Source: Eimeria necatrix
Lineage: Eukaryota > Apicomplexa > Conoidasida > Eucoccidiorida > Eimeriidae
Direction of reading: 5' to 3'
NCBI RefSeq assembly: GCF_000499385.1
Contig: NW_013654440.1
Span: forward strand, 1-64,000
DNA: 64,000 nt
A model generated the notes under the pieces. The model saw only the letters and a program-made list of their open reading frames with translations. It searched no databases and was not told the origin of the DNA. A program made the position numbers and the translations under genes. Numbering within the stretch: position 1 is the first letter of the stretch; each line of letters opens with the position of its first letter. Shown here piece by piece: positions 25,034 through 36,720 of the stretch.

Positions 25034-25360
25034 AAAGAAAAATCCTCCGAGTTTCCTTCGGAAAAGCCAAGCTGGAAAGTATCCGTCAATGCGACGGGAA
25101 CTCGCAGTGCGCGCGCTCAAGAACAGACGAAATCTGTCTTATTCAGATCATTTTTGGGACTCTGATGCGCTGGATTACCCACAACAGGATGGCTGCACAC
25201 TCGAACAGGAACAAGCGTATGCTGCAATCTTGGGCGACCGAACGTTTAAGGAGGAGGACGAGATAAAGATAGATTTTGATGAATTAGAAAGGCCTTCTCC
25301 AGTTGAACGGTTTTCTTTGGCGGTGCAAAGCATTGGGACCAGATGTGGTTGCCTCCTCGG
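25034..25360 (+). CDS. Probable exon of an unassigned gene
   Basis: This is a coding-looking block with an acceptor at 25,033 (CTCAG) and a donor at 25,361 (CTCGG|GTAATT). It contains the peptide segments KYPSMRRELAVRALKNRRN, SYSDHFWDSDALDY and DEIKIDFDELERPSPVERF. It could be reached from the V-ATPase G third exon with correct phase (donor ATTT|GTGCGT at 24,928), or it may be the 5' part of the membrane-protein gene downstream. Both frames at 25,497-25,662 also look partly coding and end at GTAGTA, so the gene continues. No family recognised. Confidence 0.45.
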
Positions 25361-26589
25361 GTAATTACGTACATTTTGCGCGACTCAAAGTTTGTGTCCG
25401 TCATTCAAAGTGTCACGCAGCGCAAAACTGTCTGACTGACGCGTTACGGATATCAACTAACTGGTGTGTGTTACTGGTGAATCGGCGCTCCTTAAGCCTC
25501 TGAAGTTTGCCTCAAAATGGACGTTGGTTCCCGTGACACTTGATAGCCTTGGGATACGAGCTTCAAACGGGAAGGATGAAGCTGCGTTTAACAACCGGTG
25601 GTCAAACTCACTGTACAGTCGGTTGCGTTCAAGAAAACACGTGGGTGTCTTTCAGCTTAGCAGGTAGTACTCCTGTGGAGCCTCTTGCCAATTTCCAAAG
25701 GAGGTGTTGTCCATTCAGAATGAGGCAACAGTTTTGTCGTGACAGCGATGTCCGTGCCAGCTTCGCCCTTAGCGTCAAGTTTGCGGTGAAGACGGGCTTG
25801 CATAGGAAATGTTATGCAGTGGAGGGACTATGCTGCTCCTCCCACTTCCAAAATTTGGAGTTTGCACGTCGCTTCTCTCCATGGAGGCAGTCTAAGTTGC
25901 AGGGTCCAAGATATGCTCTATCACGTAGGTTTACTTCGAAGTAAACCGCAACAAAATTTCAAAACGCAACGTCAGATTCACTTGAAACATCCTTGCTCTC
26001 CTGAGACGCTTTGGGAGCACTTATTTATTTCTTTACGAACTGCGGTGCAAACACCGTAGCACGGCAGACGAATTTGCGCCAGATCCTGTTTGCGGCGCAT
26101 TTTTTTAGCTGTTTTTGTTGGCTTTTTATCTGCAACGTAATCCTGATTCGGGCAAGCGCTTTTGAATTCTGAGGGTCGAAGCGTGCAGGTTCATCTGTAA
26201 CGTTGGCTGCAGCAGTCAGTGCCCAAGCAATTTACTGCTTGCAAGTAGCTTACTTTGCTAGTTACCTATTCCTGTGGTGTATCATGGTCTGCTAAGAATA
26301 CGCACCACAACACGCACCCTGCAGAGCCTCGTGTAGGCGTTTATGGCACTGAGAATTGAATCAGGAACAGTAATTTGAAGGCTTAGAGGAAAACTAGAAG
26401 TAACATTATGTAAAAACTCAACTTTTCCGTCGTTGAAATGGCGGTTGTCTCAAACAAAAAATTCGCATTCCTGCGGAAACGTGCTACTGAAAAGCGCGTC
26501 TTCTAATCCTGGTGTACTGACAGCTCATGCTGACAGTATGCCACCTGCTCTGCGCCATGCCACAATTGGTTATGCTAAGCGCGACTTCT

Positions 26590-27579
26590 TCCTTCACTTT
26601 TTGCATGGTTCCTACATTGCGCGCTATTGCTTGGATATAGTATCGGCGCCTCTATACACAAAACTTCCGACAATGAGGGATCCATCTGGAGCGAAGGCGA
26701 AGGTCGAAACCTTCAGATGTAAGCCTTGTTTACATTTGTATCAACTTTAGAAACAAACTTGTAATCTTCCATTTTCAGATGCGGTAAGGCCGGTGTAGAC
26801 GACCAGAAAAGGCACTCGTTCACGCGGAGGATGCTTGCTGGTTCCATCCTTGGAGTACTGAGACTCATCCGAAATTCCTTGTTCCTTCCAGGCGACAATT
26901 CTGACGGCCGTATCGGGCGCGACAGCCCTCGGTTTCGCCGCAATCGTCGCTACAAATTTCATGCGACCATGTGACGTTCCACTAAGTAGGTTCAAAAAAC
27001 ACCTGCAATGCACGAACATGCGTGAATCCGTTCAATTCAGACCTGTGGCTTGTTGGTGCCATCCTCCTCGTAAGGCTTTCAAGTCTCAACAGCATGGAGC
27101 AACAGTAAACAGGGTTTGTCCAGAGCTTACCGGCTACCTATGCTGCCGACAGGATGAAGAAACAACACGGCTTCCCAGCAGTTGTAAGGCGATTAAGCAA
27201 TGAAAGTTCCTCTATCAGAGCCAATCCTCTTTCCCTTAGCTGTGGTTTGAAATATCTCTTTTGGCCGTCGCCTTCATCTGGATGACTGCCGGAACCGTCA
27301 TGGTGCGTTCTATTCCAAATCTCGGGAGCACTTCCTTCACTTATGAACCGGATTACAGATTAACATGTCTACCACGTGCGAAGTGACCGCTCCTGTACCG
27401 TGGTGGGCCACGTTCATAACGGTAAGCGACAAGAGTGGCTTGTACAAGTTGAACAAGAATTAATGTGGAGTCGTCGCAGGTTTCACTGTTTTGGTGTGGT
27501 TCAATTGGAGGCATCTTCTTCCTCCTGTCGATCGTTCTCATCCCCATGTTCCTGGCTGGGGGAAGAACACCCCAGATCT
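26590..27579 (+). CDS. Four-TM membrane protein assembled from very small exons (partial)
   Basis: Single frames look noncoding, but six short blocks splice in phase: up to 26719 (...GYSIGASIHKTSDNEG...), about 26780-26852 (KRHSFTRRMLAGSILG), 26892-26985 (TM1, ILTAVSGATALGFAAIVATN), 27041-27068 (LWLVGAILL), 27240-27301 (TM, EISLLAVAFIWMTAGTV), 27359-27420 (a Cys- and WW-containing loop) and 27479-27579 (TM, SIGGIFFLLSIVLIPMFLAG). Donors include AA|GTAGGT, CTC|GTAAGG and ACG|GTAAGC. Acceptors are TTCCAG, TTCAG, CCTTAG and CGCAG. The joined product has four hydrophobic helices with a CD-P-L motif after TM1. The layout recalls small four-TM families such as TMEM272-like proteins, but this is a guess. 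Both ends are unresolved; exons may extend back to 25,034 and on to about 27,840. Confidence 0.5.
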
Positions 27580-27985
27580 TGTAACCGACAAACTGAACTG
27601 TTTGTTGGGGCTTGCGCAAGGCCTACTGCTGCTTTCGCTTTCATGCCTGCCGCAACATCTACTTCGATGTGTTGTTGTGCATCGTGTTGCCAGTTGACTC
27701 GGCTACTGCCCACGTCTGCTGTGACGGCAAAAGACTCCGATGACTTTCTTTCACAGTGCACTGGTGTACTTGTGCATGTGTTAATAGCGCGGAGTTTTGC
27801 GGAAGACAGGTGGCGCGGCACTATGCGCGTGCACTGTAATTCTTAGATTCGATAGCGAAATTTCCCTCCGGTATAACGAAGTCCACAAGCTGTCCTGCAA
27901 GACACATGATGCATTCTTAATAGACAGATATAACAGCTCATTCCATTAGTCAAAGGCAGATCACCCTCTGATCACCCTCTGATAC

Positions 27986-30271
27986 CTAGAGGAACATACC
28001 GTTGTGATAAACACATCGACGAGGCGAAAATAGGAGCAGCGCTTTTGAGTCGTATATTACAGCACCTCTACACTTGCGAACAGCTGCTTCTGCAGCTTCG
28101 AATGAGGCAAAGCGGAGAACGAACATTCCATCGTTGTTCAGAACTAAGCGATTCATTAGGAGCCTGCATCGCAACAGCAAATGTATTGGTCATTTCAAAA
28201 GGCGGTCGAAAATTCTTGGATCTTCAATGTCAGTTGAAAGTACTTGATACAATACATGATTTGCTGGCTTTCGCCATGTGGCGGCCGAGATCTGAACTGC
28301 TATCTAACATCTGAATGCTCCGTTATTCAAGCGCAAAACGCACTTTTTCACCACATGTCTACCAAGATCAAAGTTATTTTTGGAGTAGTCAGAAGTCTTG
28401 CGGATTTCATTTTTATTCTCAACCTGAAGAGTCGGAAATACGCACGATACCGCAGCAGCATATACGCCACGCGCACGACTTCCTTCACTTTCCTTTCTGC
28501 CGATGTCACTCACTTCAATGGGTGATCGATGAACGGGGATGAAGATATTTTCGTCTAGCGTTGCAGATATGGCAGCATGCGAACCGTTCTGTTGTATGCT
28601 GGCCGTACAGCTTCCCAGTGCTGCCAATGGAGCATGCTGGCGTGTTTCTGTAGAGTGAGCGAGGTCTACTTCCGCAGTGTTATCACCTGCGATTCTCTGC
28701 ATATTGACAAATAAATTTGGTTGGCTGTTTCCCACTGGATATTGGCTTATCTTTGGTTTGGTCTTTCTCTGGTCATGGAGCACCGAGCCGCTTGCAAGAA
28801 CGATGCCATCGACGTCCCCGTCAGGTCCTTTCTTGTGGGGAGGCAGCACAAAGAAAGGTTCCGCCGTGTCGGAGCGCGCCTCGACAAACACGTGCTCATA
28901 TCCGAATAGGCGGGGATTTGTCATTCGGAGGCGGCAACCTCCGGGATACGGACAAGCAGTGTCCGCTTCATAAACTAATGCGAATGCTAATATACGTGCA
29001 ATTTCTGAGGCAGCAAAGGCAACGCAGATATTTCCTTGAATTTGCTTTAATCCATTCTGTTACTCTTTAGGTAGTTGAGAGCCAGAGAGCCTTGCACAGT
29101 GCCCTATTCAGATGCGTCCATACCATCGGCAGTCAAAACAAAAGGTAAATTTGTGGCTATTAGCGTAGTCTTCACTGCAGCATCCTCGGGATATACAAGA
29201 CGGTCGATGCAAGGGACCCCGAATGTGCGAAGGTATGTGGAGCAGGCTTTTTGCTTCTCTTCAACGCAGCTGAATTCTGCAAAGAAAATACGGCGTAGCA
29301 AAACATTATAATAAACTTTGGCCTTGGATATGATATTCAACGCGCGTGCGATGGCTGGATGTCGCCTCACCAGCTAGGGCGAAAATCGGAGAGAATCGCT
29401 TTTCTAATTTGTCGCTAATGGCTTTTTCTCCCTTGGCTTGCATCGTATTCTGATCAAACACGATCCGCAAGGCAACCAATCTTTATTCTTTCTGTCCTCT
29501 TAGTCGCACAAAGGCTAGGCAATGGGCGTTCAACTTACATCTTCTGTTTGGTCGAGAGTTCGCAATCTGTCGTCAAATATTTCCACCCTTTTAATCTTTC
29601 CACAGCCAGAAAAAGCCTACAGTACAAGCATCACACGAAACAGCAAGCACGTAGTTTGTCTTCAGCGAGAAACGCGAGCGGCTGCAAAAGCAAAGGGCAG
29701 CGGGAGAGATGTCGCCGCACTTTGCAAAGACAATCCGTAAGAACGTCTCGAGGAGCATGAGGAAGGTTGGAGAGGAAGACGAGGTTCTTTGATCTGCTGC
29801 CAGCTTCTGGAATTGAGGGGTCTTTCCAGTCCACCACAAACTCCCCAATGCGTTTCTGCAAATGCACCCGGAAGGCGAATCAGCTAGTTTACGAGCACGC
29901 ACTGTCAGCCAATGCACAGATTTCCGCAGTCTCAAATCCCCGTTTCTTTCCACTTTGAGGACGCAGCGCCATATATAAGCCTTTAATTTGCTTGCCTCAG
30001 TCAAGCGCGTGGGGGTGGGGGGCCTCGTGGCAACTTCTCGAGTGTGCACGTGGGGCTCATTTTCTGAAGGGTCTGTGCAGCTCGAGCCGCTGATAAGCCA
30101 TTCGCCGGCACCGCTGGCCGGCGTTCGAGGAGACTGATGAGCTGTTCGTTGAAAACTGAGAAGTTCCGCGCCAACTGTGTAGTCGCCCATTATTGACTGT
30201 GGGATTCCATCGCCGACTTCGTCTTGCTGCTCACCACAGGACACGAGGAGCAGCAGCAAACTGCGGCGCAT
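27986..30271 (-). CDS. Putative RNA-binding protein with split RRM domains
   Basis: Coding-looking blocks run leftwards from 30,271. The first frame opens MRRSLLLLLVSCGEQQDE, which could be a signal or organelle-targeting peptide. Next, about 29,745-29,867 reads GEFVVDWKDPSIPEAG and KNLVFLSNLPHAP, a good RRM RNP2 strand. Block 29,104-29,290 has FSCVEEKQKACSTYLRTFG, then TTLIATNLPFV, which looks like the end of RRM1 and the start of RRM2. Block 28,440-28,924 contains FGYEHVFVEARSDTAE, RNP1-like. The last exon (to the stop at 27,986) reads DGMFVLRFASFEAAEAAVRK and ends in LLLFSPRR. Exon limits are provisional. The RNP2 strand and the following helix (TFLRIVFAKCGDI) lie in different frames near 29,745, so an indel or misread intron is possible. 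The block may be the 3' part of the gene at 30,300-31,227, only 28 bp away. Confidence 0.5.
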
Positions 30272-30299
30272 TCATGCCTCGGGCCCTCCAAAGTGCTCC

Positions 30300-31227
30300 C
30301 TAGAGGTCCCTAATTAGCCTGGAAATGACTGACACGGAGTGCACGAGGCGCTGCTGGCGCCGCCCCCCAACTTGCACAGTGCGGCGTTGCTGGGAGTGAC
30401 GTACTGTGTAGATGCGCTCCGCCGAAGCCTTCGAGAGGCGGAGGAAGTGGTGAGGATCTACGAGGTCGAGGCTTTCTGACAGAAGTTTAGTGAGCTCCGC
30501 TTGATGTTCTTCTGCAGCAAAACGCAAAGCATGAAGCCGCAACGCGAGCAGCCCACTGCTGATTGCTTGTTTCCGTTTGCAGCAGCAGCCGCAACGCCGC
30601 GAATAGGCTGTTTGCAGCGCTGGAAGTGGAATAAACTGAGGAAAAGCGTTTAAAATTCGGAGCAGCGCACTTACTAGGAACGATCTTTCCAATATCTCGT
30701 ATCACTGCGAGCTTGTTGTGAGCCCTTGGCGCTTTCTTCAGCGCTTTGTACGCCTTGAGGCGGACGGCCACGCGCTCGAGCTGCCGATCTGTGAGCCAGT
30801 CGGAGCACTTTCGAACAAATTTTGAATAGCTGAAGCCGCAGTTCGAAGGCGCGGCCTCTGGCTGCGAGCATTCGCCAGTTTGGGTGCGCAGGCCCTTCAC
30901 CTGCGGCATCCGCAGGCGCTGCCGTGCTTTTCCTCCCCTATTTGCGAATCCATTGGCAAATTCACGCGACGTTAGAGCCGTAGACAGGCCCCTCTGATCC
31001 GCTAGATGCGGCCATATCTGTGTGGCGGATATAACAGCATCCCTCTCTACTTCTGAATTCCCAGTAATCATGCGATGGGGACAGGTCCGTGGCTTCCATT
31101 GCCTGTCTTCTCCACGCAAGTGGCAAGCAAAGGATTTTAAGAGGCCAAAATGGTCAAATTTGTTGGGCAAAACCACGTGAAGACCGTTTACTCGGCCTAG
31201 GCGAGGCCACCTGGCCACGAATGTCAT
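30300..31227 (-). CDS. Hypothetical basic protein, two exons
   Basis: Exon 1 (31227 to about 30675) ends at a strong donor, CCTA|GTAAGT. Exon 2 starts after TTGCTGCAG near 30,515 and can end at the stop at 30,300 or at a donor GTACGT near 30,403. Exon 1 carries KFVRKCSDWLTDRQLERVAV and KAYKALKKAPRAHNKLAV. Exon 2 reads AELTKLLSESLDLVDPHHF and SKASAERIYT. The composition is basic and helical, with no motif I recognise. If the GTACGT donor is used, this block would read into the RRM block downstream on the same strand, making one gene of about 3.2 kb. Confidence 0.45.
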
Positions 31228-33809
31228 CGGATCGCCGATGGCAGGTCTACAGACGGAATTCTGCGATATCTCCCCGTATGAAAATGAAATACGCGCTTCA
31301 AATGTCTAAGTAAACACTTAATACACCAAATTAAGCGCAGATTGTTGGAGTTTAGCCTCTGATCACCATCTACGTCCTCGAACCTGCCGATGTTTTCCGA
31401 GGGGCCCCTAATGGGGCTCTTCACAAGCAGTCGCAGATAGCGCAAAAGATAAACAATTCATAAAGATAAATACAATTGTGTTCTATGATATACTTAAAAT
31501 TCCTTGAGGCACGGATCCCTAAGGATTTGCTGCCGAAACTTGCAATACCAAAGATGAAGGGGAAACGCCAAAGGCTCGAAAGAAACTTAGGCCTTCGGTG
31601 AAAATGTTCAATTGGAATCATTCTAAATTTAAGTTTGGGAGAGTCTCGCAAAATAATCTTTCAATGTGTTGCTTCCACAGGCTTGAGGACGAATGCTTTC
31701 AACGGGCTCTGCAGCGACCATGCACGAAAGTATGGATCGTGGTGTCTTTGAGCCCGTGGGTGCTTTGTGCATAACACATATATAAAATATGCAAATATAC
31801 ACACACAGCTGATATATAACGCGAATAAATAGAGATGACTGCAGCAGCGTGAGATTCGCTGATTTGCACTGCACAGTGTGCAGTGCAAATGTGGCATCTT
31901 CTGTGGACGCTTCAAGACAAGAATGTGCATCGGTGACAGAAGAATTTGGATTGGATTTGCGAGATTTACAACCATGCAGCTCATATTCATAGTCACGCAG
32001 TTGATTTCCGCAGATAAATATGCATTTCTTTCCGTTCCAAGAAACCCAAACGCGCTGGAGTTGAAGCAGCTGACACGGCCACTTATACACAAACATCTAT
32101 ACAGCTTAATCGTGCATTTTGGCATTTCATAAAGATATAAATTAGCTCATAAAGATATAAATTAGCTACTTGTGTCTGCATGTTTAGGAATGTGTCAGGC
32201 TAGCGAGAAGCTCGTCGCATTCAAATTCAAATTGCTGCGCAGCTCCTGCGTCTGCTCTGCGAGTGAACAAAAGGAAGCCAACATGAAAATAGACGAATCA
32301 CTTGTTCTTCTGCCGCATTTTAATCTTATTTGTTCATTATTGAGTTCTTAGCGCCAGCTTTGTTTCCAAACCGCCTTCAAACTTCATAAAGAAGCAGCGC
32401 TTCATCCAGAAGGCTCAGCAGAAAGCCAATTCAGGCCTCAAGTTTAGCTGCAAAAGTAGCTTATGTCAAGAAAAAGAGAAATGACACTTCATGTTGTTTT
32501 CTCTAAAGTCCCTGCGCTGAATTCGATTTAGTTTGTTTCGGATTGAACTGATATATTTGGCCTGCAGAGGCTTCGCTGCGCCACTCCATCTGCTTAAGTC
32601 AACTCTATTTATTAATTTGCCACTTCGTATGCTCAACTCAACTCTATTTATTAATTTATAAGTTCATCAGACGGCCAATACTTCATCTGCCTTTTTGTTT
32701 AACTTTTTAGCGCACATATTGGCGGCCTGCAGATGCAGACGCAGCACAAACTGAATTTCTCTCTTTCTGTGCAGCCAATTCAAATACCAACTGCAGCAAA
32801 TAACTGTGTAGGCAAATGCATGCATATTCATCTTTATATTATTCAAATTCCTTTGCTGGAACTAATTGCGTTTTCATCTCCACAGTAATTTCTACGCAAG
32901 TCTGCTCACACATGTTGTGGGAAACGCTGAAAACTGCCGCAAATTGGAACTAGGAAGGAAGTTCAAGCATTTTCAAGTCAGCATAAAGAGCCCGGCTGGC
33001 TGTTTGTTCGCTTCTATTCGCCCTTTTACTGCATTTGTTTTCATTTTTCACAAGAAAAAAAGACCTTTTTATGCCAAAGTTGCTTTGCGTGGCTGCTAGA
33101 CAGTTTCAGTGGAGCTTTCATGTAATGCCTCTTCTTGTTTCGTTCTGCATCTGCACTTCACTTCCTGCGACTTGAAAATGCCCCTTAGAAGAATCCAGCG
33201 GAGATCTTTTGCCTGAATTCTCACAAAACTTCAAATAAACTTTAAAAGTTATTTTTAAGTCCTGAGTTTGGAGTTCAGTGCTCAGATTTAGGAGTTTCAG
33301 GGCCGGTCTGGTCCCTCCCGACCTCTGGCACTCGGGGATTCCGGGGATTCCCGCTGCTCCTCGAGCGACATAAAGCTGCAACTTTCGTTATTTATGCAAA
33401 TTCAGCCAATTTAACTATTTTTTAGTATTATTTCGCGTTTTTTACAGACATTTGGCCTTGTTTTCAAGATCGCGCGCAGTGACGCGTTGATCGGGGCCTT
33501 GGCCGCATTGCCTTTGCCAGTGTGCGTGTGGCGGCGAAAACGGGTCCGGAAGATGAGAAAGCGGGTTTGACGGGCCTCTTGGCCAGCTTATTGAAAGTAG
33601 AAAAGGTTAAATTATTCAAATTAAGAGGAAATAAACTGAATTTGGCTTCTGTTTGCGCAGGTTTCTGCGGTTCGCTGCAGCCGGATCCTCCCGCGGTCGA
33701 TCCTCTCTAGGGGTTGCCGGCGGCCGCTTTGCCTTGCGAAACGCCTCACAGAGCTCCCTTGAGCTGTTTTTGAATTGAAATTGATTTTTTCTGTTTGATT
33801 TCCTTGGAA
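31228..33809. other. AT-rich intergenic region at the boundary of repeat-poor and repeat-rich DNA
   Basis: No gene is supported. Short direct repeats are visible: two copies of a 21-mer ending TATAAATTAGCT at 32,126-32,167, and two copies of a block starting TCAACTCTATTTATTAATTT at about 32,600 and 32,640. Frames at 31,629-32,132 show no family resemblance. A degenerate heptamer-like stretch (GAGTTTGGAGTTCAG...) lies at about 33,265. CAG tracts begin just after this region, at 33,860. Confidence 0.6.
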
Positions 33810-34022
33810 ATGGGCCAGGCGAGCTCTTCCGCCTCCAGCGGCCGCGCTGCTGCGCCCACACTGCAGCAGCAGCAGCAGCAGCAGCGCAGCGCGGGCGCTG
33901 CGCCTTCGCGCTCTCTGTCGCAGCAGATGGTGAGCGCCTACCGCCGGAGTGGCCAGCAGCCTTTGCGGGAGGCCTTCGTGACTTGTTCCTCCCCCTCCCT
34001 CCCCCACGCCTCCGCCCCCCCC

Positions 34023-34070
<48 letters not shown>

Positions 34071-34340
34071 GGCGTGCCGGGGGGCTACTACCGCGGGGGC
34101 TGCAGCTCGCTGCCGGCCTCCTCGCGGGGCTCCTCGCCTGCTGCTTCGCGGGCGAGTTCGGAGTCTTCGCTGCTGCTGCCAACTCCGACTCCGTCTCGGC
34201 AGCAGTCCTTCACCTTCGTGCCTCCCGCCTGGCGGGACCCTTCCTTTGTGTCTTGGACTCCGCAGCAGCAGCAGCAGCAGCAGCTGCTGCTGCAGCGCTC
34301 CGCCTCCTCGCCGGCGCTGCCCCGCGCGGGGGACCTCTCC

Positions 34341-34375
<35 letters not shown>

Positions 34376-34438
34376 GCGGGGGCCGCCCCGCTTCGTCGCG
34401 CGCCGCCCCGCCGCCGCCGCAGCAGCGCCGCCCTCACC

Positions 34439-34475
<37 letters not shown>

Positions 34476-35216
34476 CTGCTGCTGCAGCAGCAGCAGGAGG
34501 AGCTGCTGCTGCAGCGGGAGCCGTGCGTGGTGGGCTGGGGCGAAGTGGAGGAGACGAAGGAAGTGGTGTACCCGAGCGGGCAGCGGGTGTTCAGGTGTAC
34601 GTACTGCAACGCGTTGCTGCGGAGGCGGAAAAACTTCATTTCGAGTTGGCCAAAAGTTTTGTTTTGCGAAAACTGCCGGCTGCTGCCGCAGTGCAACTCC
34701 TGCAGCAAAAAGGCAGTGCCCTTCGTCTTCAGCAGCAGCAGCGGCAGCAGCAGCAGGGCGGAGCCGCTCCGCAACTTCGGGGGCCTCTCCACCTGCGGCC
34801 AGTGCAGTTTGCTGCGGCCCGTGGCCGACGCTGCTGCGCTGCAGCCGCTCGTCAGCAGCAGCAGGCAGCTGCTGCGCGACTGCTTCGCTGTGCGCTTTAC
34901 GCAGCAGCTGCTGCAGTCCCACGCGCGCCCGGAGGTGCTTTGCTGCCTCGCTGCGCTGCGCCGCGCAGCAGCAGCGGACGACAGCAGCAGCAGCAGCAGC
35001 TGCACGCTCCTCCTCGACCTCCCGCCCGCCGCGGACGCGCAGCAGCAGCAGCAGCAGCAGCAGCAGCTGCTGCTGCAGGAGGACTGCCACGGCGACGTGC
35101 AGAGCCTCCCCTTCGAGATCACTCCCGTCTGGCACATGCAGCTGTCCCGCGGCGGCAGCCAGAACGTCTACGGCCGCTGCGAGGCGCGGGCGCTCACCTT
35201 CCCCGCAGAGCCCCCC

Positions 35217-35261
<45 letters not shown>

Positions 35262-35882
35262 CCGCGGACGTTCCGCGTGGTGCAGCGGATCCTGCTGTCC
35301 CGCGGAGTCCCCGAGGGCCTCTTCTGCGGCCATTTGGCCCACGAGCTGCTGCACGCCTTCATTTGGCTGTCGCTGGAGGCCGGGGGCCCGCAGATCGCGC
35401 TGGCCGCTGAGGAGGGGCTCTGCAACTGCGTGCTCGCGACGGCGCTGCAGATCCGCGTGGAATCGCTGCAGCAAAAGCGCCAACAACTCCTCAAATGCTT
35501 CGCAAAATGCGGAATTATTCCGAAAACAAAACCCTCGACCCGCGAAATCGAAGGTTTGCCGCAAACTGCGGAGTTTCTGCAGGCCGTTTGCAACTTGCAC
35601 GGCTGCGCGCGCGCGCGCGCGGGGTGTACGTACACCCCGCCGCCGCGCGCGCGCAGCCGCTGCCAACTGGAATTCGAACTTTATTTGACAGAATATGAAT
35701 TGAAAGTTCTCAACCGCAGACTTTCCGAAATGGAAAAAGACGAAGACCCCAACTACGGCGTCGGCTACCGCGCCGCCAGGGCCCTCGCCATGAAGCGCCG
35801 CATGCCCCAGCTCGTCCGCCTCCTCGGCACTGCCGGCCACTCGCTGGACTCCTTCGTCGCCGCCGCCCAACTCTGCTGCTAG
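33810..35882 (+). CDS. DA1-like LIM/HExxH zinc metallopeptidase, 690 aa
   Basis: DA1-family peptidases are LIM-domain proteins with a C-terminal HEMMH-type zinc peptidase, best known as ubiquitin-activated regulators in plants. Here an intronless frame has a LIM-like treble of Cys pairs at about residues 263-305 (CTYC, FCENC, QCNSC, later CGQC). It then has the peptidase motif GHLAHELLHAF (His511, Glu512, His515), followed by AAEEGLCN (Glu534/535, the expected third zinc ligand). Spacing agrees with LAHEMMHAW...VEEGICQV in plant DA1. The N-terminal 250 residues are low complexity with Gln and Ala runs. The protein starts MGQASSSA, compatible with N-myristoylation. Ala, Gln and Ser runs also split the region between the LIM-like and peptidase parts. 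The C-terminus (ELYLTEYELKVLNRRLSEME) is helical. Catalytic residues are intact. Confidence 0.75.
35601..35658. repeat. 58-nt near-perfect inverted repeat inside the DA1-like gene
   Basis: Arms GGCTGC(GC)n...GGGG and CCCC...(GC)nGCAGCC are centred on TGTACGTACA. The inner 18 nt (35,621-35,638) are a perfect palindrome. It lies in the reading frame and encodes an Ala/Arg stretch, then CTYT and PPPRARS, between two helical parts of the C-terminal domain. Confidence 0.9.
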
Positions 35883-35885
35883 TCC

Positions 35886-35924
<39 letters not shown>

Positions 35925-36261
35925 GCAGCAGCAGGCTGTGCGGCGGGCGCGGACGCCCAGCGGCGGGAACTGCAGCGGGAGCGGCTCAAACGGGTACCCA
36001 GCAGCTGCAGCGCAGCAGCAGCAAACACCAGCAGCGCAGCAACTTCGCGAGAGCAGCTGCAGCAGCAGCAACGGCCAAAGTGCAGCAGAGCTTTGGAGAA
36101 ATTAAAAGAAATTTAATTCAACAACTCAGAAAGCTGCAGCAGCAGGCCCAATCAGCTTCAAACGCAACAGCAACAGGGGCAGCAGAACTCAACAACGGAG
36201 AAATACTTGTTTGCTTTTTTCCGCATCTCTTGCTGCTGCTCTTCGCCTCCTTTCAAAGACA

Positions 36262-36311
<50 letters not shown>

Positions 36312-36407
36312 TTTGCAGCAGAGGATGAGTTGGCAAATTCGCCACACACACACGCACACAAAACCTAGGGACTCCACGGGTGCTGCTGCTGCTGCCGTTG
36401 CTGCTGT

Positions 36408-36467
<60 letters not shown>

Positions 36468-36720
36468 TGGACAAAGCGCTGTGGAGAGCATCTCAGCAGC
36501 AGCAGCAGCAGCAAGCAGCAAGTAGTGAATAGTAATTCATTATTAAGGGGAGGGAAAAACTAACAAGTGAGAAAACGCAGCAAAAACGCACTGCAGCAAA
36601 AAGCTGAAGGCAGCAGCAGCAAACCGAAACGAGAAGCAAACAAAGAGCAGCAAAAGCAAAAGGCCAAATAAATAAACAAAAGTCTTAAAAGTTCATTTGC
36701 AAGAAATGCCGGAGACGGCG
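35883..36720. other. CAG/CTG-rich intergenic spacer
   Basis: Four or more CAG/CTG tracts (about 35,887-35,930, 36,263-36,308, 36,398-36,462 and 36,497-36,512) make every frame read as a homopolymer. No gene can be supported. The sequence becomes A-rich (AGCAAAA-type) between 36,580 and 36,690. Confidence 0.6.

Noticed and set aside
34434..36071. 545-aa minus-strand frame and other long frames opposite the DA1-like gene
   Set aside because: CAG tracts keep all frames open on both strands. These frames consist of Leu/Cys/Ala homopolymers antisense to a gene with recognisable catalytic motifs.
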